A DNA stretch of 42,270 bases. It comes from JANQKX01 sp039028695 (lineage in GTDB: Bacteria > Pseudomonadota > Alphaproteobacteria > Kiloniellales > Kiloniellaceae). Positions within the stretch are counted from its first letter, which is position 1; each line of letters opens with the position of its first letter. The position numbers and the translations under genes are program-made. This document shows, one piece after another, positions 23,751-31,385 of the stretch. The notes beneath the pieces were generated by a model, which was given only the letters and a program-made list of their open reading frames with translations, was not told where the DNA came from and did no database searches. Location of the stretch: NCBI GenBank assembly GCA_039028695.1, contig JBCCHN010000038.1, forward strand, positions 1 through 42,270, written 5' to 3'.

Positions 23751-24635
23751 GTGCTCGCCGGTTATCGCCCCCTCGATCTTTTCCTGCTGGTCATTGTGAT
23801 GATCCTTTGGGGTATGAATTTTGCCGCTGTCAAAATCGGCCTGCTTCAGTTTCCCCCCTTGTTGTTCATGGCCCTTCGCTTCGGCCTTGTAGCGATCTTG
23901 CTGGTACCCTTTGTGGCGCCGCCCCGCGGATACTACAAAGAGGTTTTCGCCATCTCGACCACTCTCGGACTGCTGCATTTTGCCTTTATGTTTCACGGCC
24001 TAACCGTTCTCGACGCCGCCACCGCAGCCATCACCATTCAGCTGCAGGTGCCCATATCGGCCGCCTTGGCCTGGATCCTTTTTAAAGACAAATTGGGCTG
24101 GCGCCGCGCAGGTGGTATGGCGGTCGCTTTTGCGGGGGTGGGGTGGATCGCCGGCGAACCTCGGCTGGAAGAACAGTTCGGCGCCCTCGGCCTAGTCCTC
24201 CTGGGCGCTTTGATGTGGGCCGTCGCCAATGCACAGATCAAAAGCCTCGGGAACATTAACGGAGCAACATTAAACGCGTGGGTCGCTCTTTTCGCCGTGC
24301 CCCAGTTGGCCCTTGCCTCACTGATCGTGGAGGAGGGACAGTGGCAAGCGATCCTAGACGCCGATCTGACAGGCTGGTTCACCATCGTCTATCAGGCGCT
24401 TGGTGTGGTGGTAATTGGCTATGGCCTTTGGTTTTGGCTCTTGAAGCGCTACGACCTCAATCAGGTGATGCCCATCACCTTGCTCGTACCCCCCATCGGC
24501 GTTATGTCGGGCGTGCTGTTCTTAAATGAAAGCCTTACCGTGACTTTCCTCGGAGGCAGCGCCTTGACCTTGATCGGTGTGGCGATCATTGTAATTCGAC
24601 GGCCTAAGGCCCTGGCGCCTGGGTCGCCCCGATAA
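23751..24635 (+). CDS. EamA/DMT family transporter
   Basis: The 294-residue protein consists of about ten membrane helices in two EamA repeats. The first starts LFLLVIVMILWGMNFAAVKIGL and the second about halfway, GLVLLGALMWAVANAQIK. The pattern (WGMNFAAVKIGLLQFPPLLFMALRFG) resembles O-acetylserine/cysteine-type exporters, but the substrate cannot be assigned. The GTG at 23751, nine bases after the uup stop, places the first helix at the N-terminus. A longer frame back to 23667 would overlap uup with non-membrane sequence. Its ribosome-binding site is weak, so coupling to uup translation is likely. Confidence 0.85.
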   Translation: MLAGYRPLDLFLLVIVMILWGMNFAAVKIGLLQFPPLLFMALRFGLVAILLVPFVAPPRGYYKEVFAISTTLGLLHFAFMFHGLTVLDAATAAITIQLQVPISAALAWILFKDKLGWRRAGGMAVAFAGVGWIAGEPRLEEQFGALGLVLLGALMWAVANAQIKSLGNINGATLNAWVALFAVPQLALASLIVEEGQWQAILDADLTGWFTIVYQALGVVVIGYGLWFWLLKRYDLNQVMPITLLVPPIGVMSGVLFLNESLTVTFLGGSALTLIGVAIIVIRRPKALAPGSPR

Positions 24636-24662
24636 GGCCGCTCATTCCTCGTCTTGCCGATC

Positions 24663-25355
24663 ATGACCAAAGCCATCATAGACGCGCCATCACCCAACCA
24701 CGATGATCGCGGCGGACAGTATATCGACATCTTGTTAATTCACTACACCGGCATGCTCTCAGGGCCAGAGGCCTTGGCGCGCTTGTGCGATCCGGCTGCA
24801 AAAGTGAGCGCTCATTATTTGATCGAAGAGGATGGGCGCCTTTTCAAGTTGGTCGACGAAGACCGCCGGGCCTGGCATGCGGGCGTGGCCCATTGGGACG
24901 GCGCCAGTGACATCAATGCCCGCTCGATCGGCATCGAATTGGTCAATCCCGGTCACGAGTTCGGCTATCGCGCCTTTCCCAAATCGCAAATGGCATGTCT
25001 GACTGAGCTATCCAAAGAGCTCATCTCTCGGCATGCCATTCCAGCCCATCGGGTTCTGGGGCATTCGGACGTGGCCCCAGCCCGCAAGGAAGATCCCGGG
25101 GAACTGTTCGACTGGGCCGGCCTGGCGGCGGATGGTGTCGGACTTTGGCCGCAAGAGCCCCTTGAAGCCGGCGGAAAACCAGACAATGACAGGGTGGCCA
25201 GACTTTTGCAGGGATATGGCTATGGTCTTGATGGACAGCCTATCGCCACAGTGGTCACAGCCTTTCAGCGGCATTTTCAGCCAGGTTCCCTAACAGGCCA
25301 GGCCGATTCCCAAACCATTGGCATCTTGGAGGCCTTGCTAGCGCTTAAGAAGTAA
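24663..25355 (+). CDS. AmpD-like N-acetylmuramoyl-L-alanine amidase with peptidoglycan-binding domain
   Basis: The 230-residue protein has the Amidase_2 zinc fold: DILLIHYTGM with the first Zn His (residue 27), AHYLIEEDGRLFKLVDEDRRAWHAG, ARSIGIELVNPGHEFGY and HRVLGHSDVAPARKEDPGELFDW, the latter carrying the second His and an Asp. It cleaves the MurNAc-L-Ala bond of peptidoglycan fragments. A C-terminal part (about 175-228, RVARLLQGYGYGLDGQPIATVVTAFQRHF) fits a PG_binding_1 module. No signal peptide is evident, so recycling of cytoplasmic muropeptides as in AmpD is favoured. The ATG at 24663 is preferred over a TTG three codons earlier. It sits just before rnpB and the dcw cluster. Confidence 0.9.
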   Translation: MTKAIIDAPSPNHDDRGGQYIDILLIHYTGMLSGPEALARLCDPAAKVSAHYLIEEDGRLFKLVDEDRRAWHAGVAHWDGASDINARSIGIELVNPGHEFGYRAFPKSQMACLTELSKELISRHAIPAHRVLGHSDVAPARKEDPGELFDWAGLAADGVGLWPQEPLEAGGKPDNDRVARLLQGYGYGLDGQPIATVVTAFQRHFQPGSLTGQADSQTIGILEALLALKK

Positions 25356-25369
25356 AGCGGTTGCGGGCC

Positions 25370-25398
25370 TTGACCCCGGTGAAGGGCTGGCTTAGCTG
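25370..25398 (+). promoter_or_regulatory. Candidate promoter of rnpB
   Basis: TTGACC (25370-25375) is followed after 17 bases by TAGCTG (25393-25398). The first base of the RNase P RNA fold (25404) is six bases further, which is the expected transcription start. The -35 is good and the -10 weak. Confidence 0.5.
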
Positions 25399-25403
25399 TA
25401 CCC

Positions 25404-25851
<448 letters not shown>

Positions 25852-25867
25852 TCTCTCCAGTTTTCAC

Positions 25868-25909
25868 CCATCAAAAAAATTCTTTAGCCGTTTTGATGGC
25901 CAATTTTTT
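25868..25909 (+). terminator. Rho-independent terminator of rnpB
   Basis: CCATCAAAA (25868-25876) pairs perfectly with TTTTGATGG (25891-25899) around a 14-base loop. It is followed by CCAA and six T residues (25904-25909). It lies 17 bases after the mature RNase P RNA end. The end of its T tract is shared with the first DnaA-box match of the mraZ leader. Confidence 0.85.
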
Positions 25910-25928
25910 ATTCACAGGATTTTCCACA
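25908..25928 (+). promoter_or_regulatory. Two tandem DnaA-box matches
   Basis: TTATTCACA (25908-25916) and TTTTCCACA (25920-25928) both fit the relaxed DnaA consensus TT(A/T)TNCACA. They face the same way, three bases apart, giving a 12-base repeat. They lie upstream of mraZ and directly touch the LexA-type site. DnaA binding here could link replication initiation to transcription of the division operon; this is inference from motif and position. Confidence 0.5.
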
Positions 25929-25943
25929 GAACAAAAATAGAAC
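25929..25943 (+). promoter_or_regulatory. LexA (SOS) box of alphaproteobacterial type
   Basis: GAAC-AAAAATA-GAAC is an exact match to the alphaproteobacterial LexA operator GTTC-N7-GTTC read on the other strand. The A-rich spacer resembles that of known SOS genes. A possible -10-like CATATT follows at 25943-25948. The site is about 260 bases upstream of the mraZ start. Confidence 0.6.
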
Positions 25944-25954
25944 ATATTTTTGCC

Positions 25955-25970
25955 TTAATCTTTTTTTAAC
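25955..25970 (+). promoter_or_regulatory. CtrA-binding site
   Basis: TTAA (25955-25958), seven bases, then TTAAC (25966-25970) is a perfect match to the CtrA consensus TTAA-N7-TTAAC. CtrA is the master cell-cycle response regulator of many alphaproteobacteria and controls division genes in Caulobacter. The site is about 75 bases upstream of the candidate mraZ promoter. The local T richness raises the chance of a coincidental match. Confidence 0.5.
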
Positions 25971-26044
25971 CTTGATTTGACTAGAACAGAGGGAGATCGA
26001 TCTATTCTGAAGACTGCAAGTTTTCCTGCGGAAATCCGCCAATT

Positions 26045-26072
26045 TTGACTTTTTTAAGGCATCAGTTTTACT
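26045..26072 (+). promoter_or_regulatory. Candidate promoter of the mraZ/dcw operon
   Basis: TTGACT (26045-26050), a 16-base spacer and TTTACT (26067-26072) form a plausible sigma-70 promoter. Transcription would start near 26079, exactly where the MraZ-box array begins. A second, weaker candidate is TTGACT (25977-25982) with TCTATT (26001-26006). Confidence 0.45.
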
Positions 26073-26078
26073 TGCTGT

Positions 26079-26123
26079 CCCATTGACACCCATACAAGCC
26101 CGTGATATCCCATTTTGTCCCAT
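26079..26123 (-). promoter_or_regulatory. MraZ-binding repeat array, five boxes
   Basis: CCCAT occurs at 26079, 26089, 26109 and 26119, with CCCGT at 26099: five units exactly 10 bases apart. On the minus strand this is ATGGG-N5 repeated, the form of the TGGGN direct repeats with five-base spacers bound by MraZ in E. coli. It lies just downstream of the candidate promoter and 80 bases before mraZ, so MraZ autoregulation of the dcw operon is very likely. The G-rich face is on the strand opposite to transcription. Confidence 0.8.
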
Positions 26124-26203
26124 AACGGTGGTTGTTTTGCCCCGGTGCTGTGGGATTGGGAGGACTCGCATAGCCAAACGCGACTGTATCGGGGGAGAGC
26201 AAG

Positions 26204-26680
26204 GTGGCCGTTTTTATTGGCACCTTCGAGAACAAGGTGGATCGCAAGGGCCGTATTTCGGTCCCGGCCGCCTTTCGCCAACCCCTGGTAGGCGCTTCTT
26301 TCGAAGGCATCATCGCTTTTCCGTCCCGCCGGGCGCCGTGCCTTGAGGCCTGTGGACAGGACTTTTTTGAGTCCACCGTCGCCGACAATATGCGAATCAA
26401 TCTGATCGACGACGAAGACAACGACCCCGCGGCGCAGATCTTTTACGACTTGGAAAAACTCCCCTTTGACGGGGATGGACGCATCACGGTTCCGGCATCG
26501 TTCAAGGATATTGCTGGTATTGAGGATCGAGCGACCTTCGTGGGCATCGGCAAGGTGTTCCAAATTTGGGAACCCGAGCGCTTAGCAGAACATAAGGCGC
26601 GTAACCGGACCAAGAATCGCGAGGCAGCCAACCAAAACGGCCCAAACAGCGGCCCGAACAACGGCGGTGCTGGATCATGA
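26204..26680 (+). CDS. mraZ: Transcriptional regulator MraZ
   Basis: The 158-residue protein has the two SpoVT/AbrB-like repeats of MraZ: the first begins FIGTFENKVDRKGRISVPAAFRQPL, the second LPFDGDGRITVPASFKDIAGI, each with the DxxxR-type motif. MraZ forms a ring-shaped oligomer that binds repeats upstream of its own gene. The C-terminal 25 residues are a low-complexity Asn/Gly-rich tail. The start is GTG at 26204 with GGGGGAGAG before it. A GACTC methylation-type site lies at 26163. It is the first gene of the dcw operon and overlaps rsmH by four bases. Confidence 0.95.
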   Translation: MAVFIGTFENKVDRKGRISVPAAFRQPLVGASFEGIIAFPSRRAPCLEACGQDFFESTVADNMRINLIDDEDNDPAAQIFYDLEKLPFDGDGRITVPASFKDIAGIEDRATFVGIGKVFQIWEPERLAEHKARNRTKNREAANQNGPNSGPNNGGAGS

Positions 26681-27738
26681 CGCAGCACTCAACGCCGAAC
26701 ACGACAACGCCGAGGGGCGGCCATGTACCCGTCATGCTCCCTGAAGTCCTGGACGCCCTGCGTCCAAAGTATGGCGCCATCTATATCGATGGAACCTTCG
26801 GCGCTGGCGGCTACAGCAGCGCTATTTTGGAAAGGGCCGAGTGCCAGGTTTGGGCCTTGGATCGGGACCAGCAGGCCATCGCCAAGGGAGCGGCCCTCGT
26901 CGAACGGTTCAACGGGCGACTCATGCTTGTCGAGGGTTGTTTTGGCGACATGGTGCCCCTTCTCAGCGACCACATCAAAGCGCCGGTCGACGGCATCGTT
27001 TTTGATCTGGGCGTTTCCTCCATGCAATTGGACCAGGCGGAGCGAGGCTTCTCGCTCAAGCACGACGGTCCTTTAGATATGAGGATGGGCGCCGCCGCGA
27101 CATCAGGTGGTCACAGTCAAAATGCCGCCGACGTTGTCATGAGCCTGGACGAAAAAGACCTTTCCGACATCATTTTTCAACTGGGCGAAGAGCGCAAAGC
27201 ACGGCAGGTGGCCCGCGCCATCGTGGTTGCCCGTCAAAAAGAGCCTATCCGGCGGACCGGCCAACTTGCGGATATTGTGCGGTCCGTGGTTCGGCGCCAT
27301 GGCAACAAGCGCCCGGACCAAAACATCGATCCGGCTACCCGTACCTTTCAGGCGCTGCGCATTTACGTCAATGACGAGCTGGGCGAACTGGAAAGGGGCC
27401 TGGCTGCAGCCGAACGGCTTCTCGGACCCGGTGGGCGCCTGGTCGTTGTGTCCTTTCATTCCTTGGAGGACCGGATCGCCAAAAACTTTTTGCGGGCCCG
27501 CTCGGACACAAATCCTCGGGGGTCTCGCCATACACCCGATGCACTTTCTCCCTGTCAAACTCATGGTGAAGGCCGCACCGCGACCTTCACCCTTCTTTTC
27601 AAGGGAGCTCAAAAGCCCAGCCAACGGGAAACGGACCATAACCCCCGGGCACGGTCCGCTCGTCTGCGCGCTGCCATTCGGACCGAAGTGCCCGTCACCA
27701 GCGATGGCGCCGGCCACCACCCGGGAGGGCGGCCATGA
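26677..27738 (+). CDS. rsmH: 16S rRNA (cytosine(1402)-N(4))-methyltransferase RsmH (MraW)
   Basis: RsmH methylates the N4 of C1402 in 16S rRNA at the ribosomal P site, using S-adenosylmethionine. The 353-residue protein has HVPVMLPEVLDAL, the SAM site IDGTFGAGGYSSAILER, DGIVFDLGVSSMQLDQAERGFS and the late motif VVSFHSLEDRIAKNFLR. The helical insert carries DPATRTFQALRIYVNDEL. The C-terminal 30 residues are polar and His/Arg-rich. Start and stop overlap the mraZ and ftsL frames as ATGA. Confidence 0.95.
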   Translation: MTQHSTPNTTTPRGGHVPVMLPEVLDALRPKYGAIYIDGTFGAGGYSSAILERAECQVWALDRDQQAIAKGAALVERFNGRLMLVEGCFGDMVPLLSDHIKAPVDGIVFDLGVSSMQLDQAERGFSLKHDGPLDMRMGAAATSGGHSQNAADVVMSLDEKDLSDIIFQLGEERKARQVARAIVVARQKEPIRRTGQLADIVRSVVRRHGNKRPDQNIDPATRTFQALRIYVNDELGELERGLAAAERLLGPGGRLVVVSFHSLEDRIAKNFLRARSDTNPRGSRHTPDALSPCQTHGEGRTATFTLLFKGAQKPSQRETDHNPRARSARLRAAIRTEVPVTSDGAGHHPGGRP

Positions 27739-28115
27739 AACGCTATTTCTCGCTGGCTTGGATGATGGTTGCCGCCGGCGCCGTCGGTTTTGTTTTCCAG
27801 ATGTCCGACGAAGTGCAACTGATGGAACGCCAACTCCGCGCCACACAAGACCAAATCCTTGCGGATCAGGAAGCCATTCAGGTTCTCCAGGCGGAATGGA
27901 GTTATCTGAATCAACCCAACAAAATTGCTGACCTGGCCGGGCGGCACCTTTCCCTGGACACTCTTTCTCCTGAAAAGGTTATCGCCTTTGAAGATTTGCC
28001 CTGGCGTCGGCTAACGGACGAAGAGATGGATGCAGCCAAGGCCCGTTATTTGCCCGACGGTACCATCATCCCCGGCATGAAGCCCCTGCTCGTTACCGCC
28101 GAGGAGCAACTATGA
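27735..28115 (+). CDS. ftsL: Cell division protein FtsL
   Basis: The 126-residue bitopic protein has a very short cytoplasmic end, one membrane helix (about residues 5-22) and a periplasmic coiled coil (about 25-62, from DEVQLMERQLRATQDQI). The tail ends PGMKPLLVTAEEQ. FtsL joins FtsB and FtsQ to activate FtsW-FtsI. Sequence conservation is low in this family; the identification rests on this topology, length and position between rsmH and ftsI. It overlaps both neighbours by four bases. Confidence 0.9.
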   Translation: MKRYFSLAWMMVAAGAVGFVFQMSDEVQLMERQLRATQDQILADQEAIQVLQAEWSYLNQPNKIADLAGRHLSLDTLSPEKVIAFEDLPWRRLTDEEMDAAKARYLPDGTIIPGMKPLLVTAEEQL

Positions 28116-29875
28116 CGCCTCGGTTCAACGCTCCCTCGTCCAAGCCCTTACGAACGCCCTGCGGAATTGAGCTGCACCGGGTAAAGCCGGAGTTCATGAC
28201 CCTGGATGGCAATCAAAAAGTAGCCCTGGAAATGGGCAAGACCCGTCTCTTGGTGGCTGGAATCGTATTTGCGCTCGCCTTTATGGTGATCGGCGGGCGT
28301 CTTATTGATTTGGCGGTCACCGACCGGGGTAACGAACCCAAAATTGCCGGCGAAGCCACCAGCCCCCATCTGCAAACGGGGCGCGCCGACATCGTTGATC
28401 GTAATGGCGTGGTGCTGGCCACCACACTGCCCACCGCCTCCCTCTACGCTAACCCGAAACACTTGAAAGACCCGGAAGCGGCGGCACGCCAGTTGGCTGA
28501 GGTCCTGCCCGAGTTGGAAAGGGCGGAGCTCAAGCAAAAGCTCTCTAGCAGCAACTCCTTCGTTTGGGTAAAACGCAAGCTAACCCCAAAGCAACAATAT
28601 TCGGTCAACCGCCTGGGCATACCCGGTCTCTACTTCCAGCGTGAGTTCAAACGCTTTTATCCCCACGGCAATCTTTTCCCCCACACGGTGGGATTTGCCG
28701 GCATGGACAATGTCGGTTTTTCCGGAATTGAGAGCGCCTTCGACGACCTGCTGAGGGGCGGCAATCAGCCATTGAAATTGAGTTTGGATATCCGCTTTCA
28801 GCATGCCCTGGCGCAAGAGCTTGCCGCCGCCATGGCCGATTTCAGCGCCATCGGGGCGGCAGGCATCATCTTGGACGCTCGCAACGGGGAGATCTTGGCA
28901 CTTTCGTCTCTGCCCAATTTTGATCCCAATAAACCGGCCAAGGCCGACGACGAACACCGATTTAATCGGGCAACACTTGGCATCTACGAGATGGGCTCGG
29001 TTTTCAAAATTTTCACGACGGCCATGGCCTTGGACAAAGGTTACGTGACCCTAAACGATGGCTACGATACGAGAGAGCCCATTCGGGCCGCCCGTTTCAC
29101 CATCCGGGACTACAAGCCGAAGGACCGCTGGCTCTCCATTCCCGAAATCTTCATGTATTCGAGCAACATCGGGACCGTCCATATGGCCATGGAAGCGGGA
29201 ACCGATGTTCAACGCAGTTTCTTAAGGGATTTGGGTCTCTTACGGTCCGCTTCCATAGAAATCAACGAGGTGGGCCGGCCGATCTTGCCGTCGCCTTGGC
29301 GTGAGATCAACACGATGACCATTTCGTACGGCCACGGTTTGGCCGTTAGTCCCTTGCATGTCGCCAATGCGGTGGCCGCAATCATCAATGGGGGCGTGAA
29401 GCAGCCTACAACCTTGCTGAAACTGAATGAGGGAGAGCGTCCGCTGGGACGCCGGGTCATCTCCGAAGCCACGTCCTTTAAGATGCGCCAATTGATGCGT
29501 CTGGTTGTCACCGACGGGACCGGGTCAAACGCAGATGCACCGGGTTATCAAATCGGCGGCAAAACCGGGACAGCGGACAAGTTGATTAACGGTCGCTATG
29601 CGCGAGATCGGCGTATTGCCTCCTTCGTCGCGGGTTTTCCCATGGATGATCCGCGCTATGTGATCTTTGCCATGGTCGACGAACCCAAGGGCAAAAAAGA
29701 AACCTTCGGCTATGCCACCGGTGGCTGGGTCGCCGCACCCGTGATCCGCCGGGTGGTGGAGCGATTGGGGCCTTTGCTCGGAATGGAACCCGCAGCGGGG
29801 GGAGACGATGCCAGCCAACAGTTGTTGCTGCGCGCCCAAGCCCAGGCGGAGAGACACCAAATTGCGGCTAACTGA
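28112..29875 (+). CDS. ftsI: Septal peptidoglycan transpeptidase FtsI (PBP3)
   Basis: FtsI cross-links septal peptidoglycan and is the target of several beta-lactams. The 587-residue protein has a cytoplasmic lead of about 44 residues, one membrane helix (45-67), a dimerisation domain starting near GRADIVDRNGVVLATTL, and the transpeptidase domain. The catalytic motifs are S296-V-F-K299, S350-S-N352 and K484-T-G486. The motif YFQREFKRFYPHGNLFPHTVGF is typical of class B enzymes. Its start overlaps ftsL as ATGA. The C-terminal 30 residues form a Gln/Ala-rich tail. Confidence 0.95.
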   Translation: MTPRFNAPSSKPLRTPCGIELHRVKPEFMTLDGNQKVALEMGKTRLLVAGIVFALAFMVIGGRLIDLAVTDRGNEPKIAGEATSPHLQTGRADIVDRNGVVLATTLPTASLYANPKHLKDPEAAARQLAEVLPELERAELKQKLSSSNSFVWVKRKLTPKQQYSVNRLGIPGLYFQREFKRFYPHGNLFPHTVGFAGMDNVGFSGIESAFDDLLRGGNQPLKLSLDIRFQHALAQELAAAMADFSAIGAAGIILDARNGEILALSSLPNFDPNKPAKADDEHRFNRATLGIYEMGSVFKIFTTAMALDKGYVTLNDGYDTREPIRAARFTIRDYKPKDRWLSIPEIFMYSSNIGTVHMAMEAGTDVQRSFLRDLGLLRSASIEINEVGRPILPSPWREINTMTISYGHGLAVSPLHVANAVAAIINGGVKQPTTLLKLNEGERPLGRRVISEATSFKMRQLMRLVVTDGTGSNADAPGYQIGGKTGTADKLINGRYARDRRIASFVAGFPMDDPRYVIFAMVDEPKGKKETFGYATGGWVAAPVIRRVVERLGPLLGMEPAAGGDDASQQLLLRAQAQAERHQIAAN

Positions 29876-31385
29876 CTTGATAGGAGCAACCCAGGAAATC
29901 ATGCCCGCGCCCGCCATCATTGAGGAGAAGGAGATCCAAGGCCTGACCGCCGATAGCCGACGGGTCCAGCCCGATTATCTTTTTGCGGCTTTGCCGGGCA
30001 CACAGGTGGACGGACGCAAATTTATTCGCCAGGCGGTCGAGAAAGGGGCGGTCGCGATCCTGGCACCCAGCGGCACGAAATTGGACCAAGGTATCAAAGC
30101 GCATGATGGCACAGCGCCCGTCCTTTTAGCCGATCCAAATCCACGGCGCCGATTGGCCCTTTTGGCGGCTCAGTTCTATTGTAGCCAGCCCGCCACCATA
30201 GCCGCTGTAACCGGAACAAACGGAAAGACGTCAACGGCCCTCTTTACCCAACAGATATGGCAGCTACTGAACCATAAAGCGGTCAGCTTGGGAACCATCG
30301 GGCTTCACCCCAACCACCAGGCAGCTCCGGCATCGCTGACGACACCGGATGCGGTGGAACTGCACGCCTGCTTAGCCGCCTTGGCCGAAGACGGCTTTGA
30401 TCACCTGGTCATGGAAGCATCGAGTCACGGCTTGGACCAGCATCGCCTGGACGGCGTGCAGGTCCGGGCGGCGGCATTTACCAATCTATCCAGGGACCAT
30501 TTGGACTACCACCAGACTACAGAGGCTTACCGCAACGCCAAACAGCGTTTGTTTCGTGACCTACTGGCCACCGACGGGACGGCCGTCCTCAATTTGGATA
30601 GCCCAGAATCGCAAGCCCTAATCGAGATATGTCAATCCCGCGGCATTAAAACGATCGGGTATGGCAAGAATTCCTCGGCGAATTTGCGCCTGGTCGACCA
30701 ACGCCCCAACGGCACGGGCCAAGACGTCACGCTGGAAGTGATGGGGATCAAATGTGATATAGCCTTGCCACTCGCCGGCGATTTCCAAGCATGGAATGTC
30801 TTGGCGGCCCTGGGTATTGTTATTGCCTGCGGGGCGGACCCGACAGCAGCGTTACTCTGCTTGCCCCGCCTCAAGGGTATACCGGGCCGGGCCGAATACG
30901 TGGGTGATGGCCCTGGGGGCGGTGCAATCTATGTGGATTATTCCCACACCCCTGATGCCTTGGAGACGATCCTTAAGGCGATGCGGCCCCACACTGTAGG
31001 CGAACTTTGGGTCATTGTTGGATGTGGCGGCGACCGGGATCGGGGCAAGCGCCCCATGATGGGGGAAATTGCCGTGCGTCTGGCTGATCGGGTGATCGTT
31101 ACCGACGACAACCCGCGCAGTGAAGATCCCGCGGCCATCCGAGCGCAAATTATGGCGGCGGCACCAACAGCACAAGAAATTGGAGATCGGGGGGCGGCCA
31201 TCATGCAGGGGGTGGCCGCATTGCGCCCGGGCGACGTCTTGATCATTGCGGGTAAAGGTCACGAGACCGGACAGACCATCGGGGGAAAGGTCTTGCCCTT
31301 CGACGATCGAAGCGTCGCCCGGGACGCAGCGGGTATCCCCACCACATCTGGCCAGAAACCAAACGAAGCAGGAGAACAGCCATGA
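29862..31385 (+). CDS. murE: UDP-MurNAc-tripeptide synthetase MurE (meso-DAP adding)
   Basis: MurE adds the third residue of the peptidoglycan stem peptide in the cytoplasm using ATP. The 507-residue protein has LTADSRRVQPDYLFAALPG, the P-loop G118-T-N-G-K-T, the central PDAVELHACLAALAEDGFDHLVMEASSHGLDQ and the D416-N-P-R419 motif that marks meso-diaminopimelate specificity. The start is taken as TTG at 29862, with GGAGAG upstream, because LRLTDLIGA matches the family start; it overlaps ftsI by 14 bases. An ATG at 29901 is possible. It overlaps murF by four bases. Confidence 0.93.
   Translation: MRLTDLIGATQEIMPAPAIIEEKEIQGLTADSRRVQPDYLFAALPGTQVDGRKFIRQAVEKGAVAILAPSGTKLDQGIKAHDGTAPVLLADPNPRRRLALLAAQFYCSQPATIAAVTGTNGKTSTALFTQQIWQLLNHKAVSLGTIGLHPNHQAAPASLTTPDAVELHACLAALAEDGFDHLVMEASSHGLDQHRLDGVQVRAAAFTNLSRDHLDYHQTTEAYRNAKQRLFRDLLATDGTAVLNLDSPESQALIEICQSRGIKTIGYGKNSSANLRLVDQRPNGTGQDVTLEVMGIKCDIALPLAGDFQAWNVLAALGIVIACGADPTAALLCLPRLKGIPGRAEYVGDGPGGGAIYVDYSHTPDALETILKAMRPHTVGELWVIVGCGGDRDRGKRPMMGEIAVRLADRVIVTDDNPRSEDPAAIRAQIMAAAPTAQEIGDRGAAIMQGVAALRPGDVLIIAGKGHETGQTIGGKVLPFDDRSVARDAAGIPTTSGQKPNEAGEQP

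Noticed and set aside
26163..26167. A GACTC (CcrM-type GANTC) site in the mraZ leader
   Set aside because: One five-base site with a free base is expected by chance about every 256 bases, so it is not strong evidence for methylation control.
27103..27846. A 247-codon leftward frame across the rsmH-ftsL junction
   Set aside because: It runs against two well-identified dcw genes and has no recognisable motifs.
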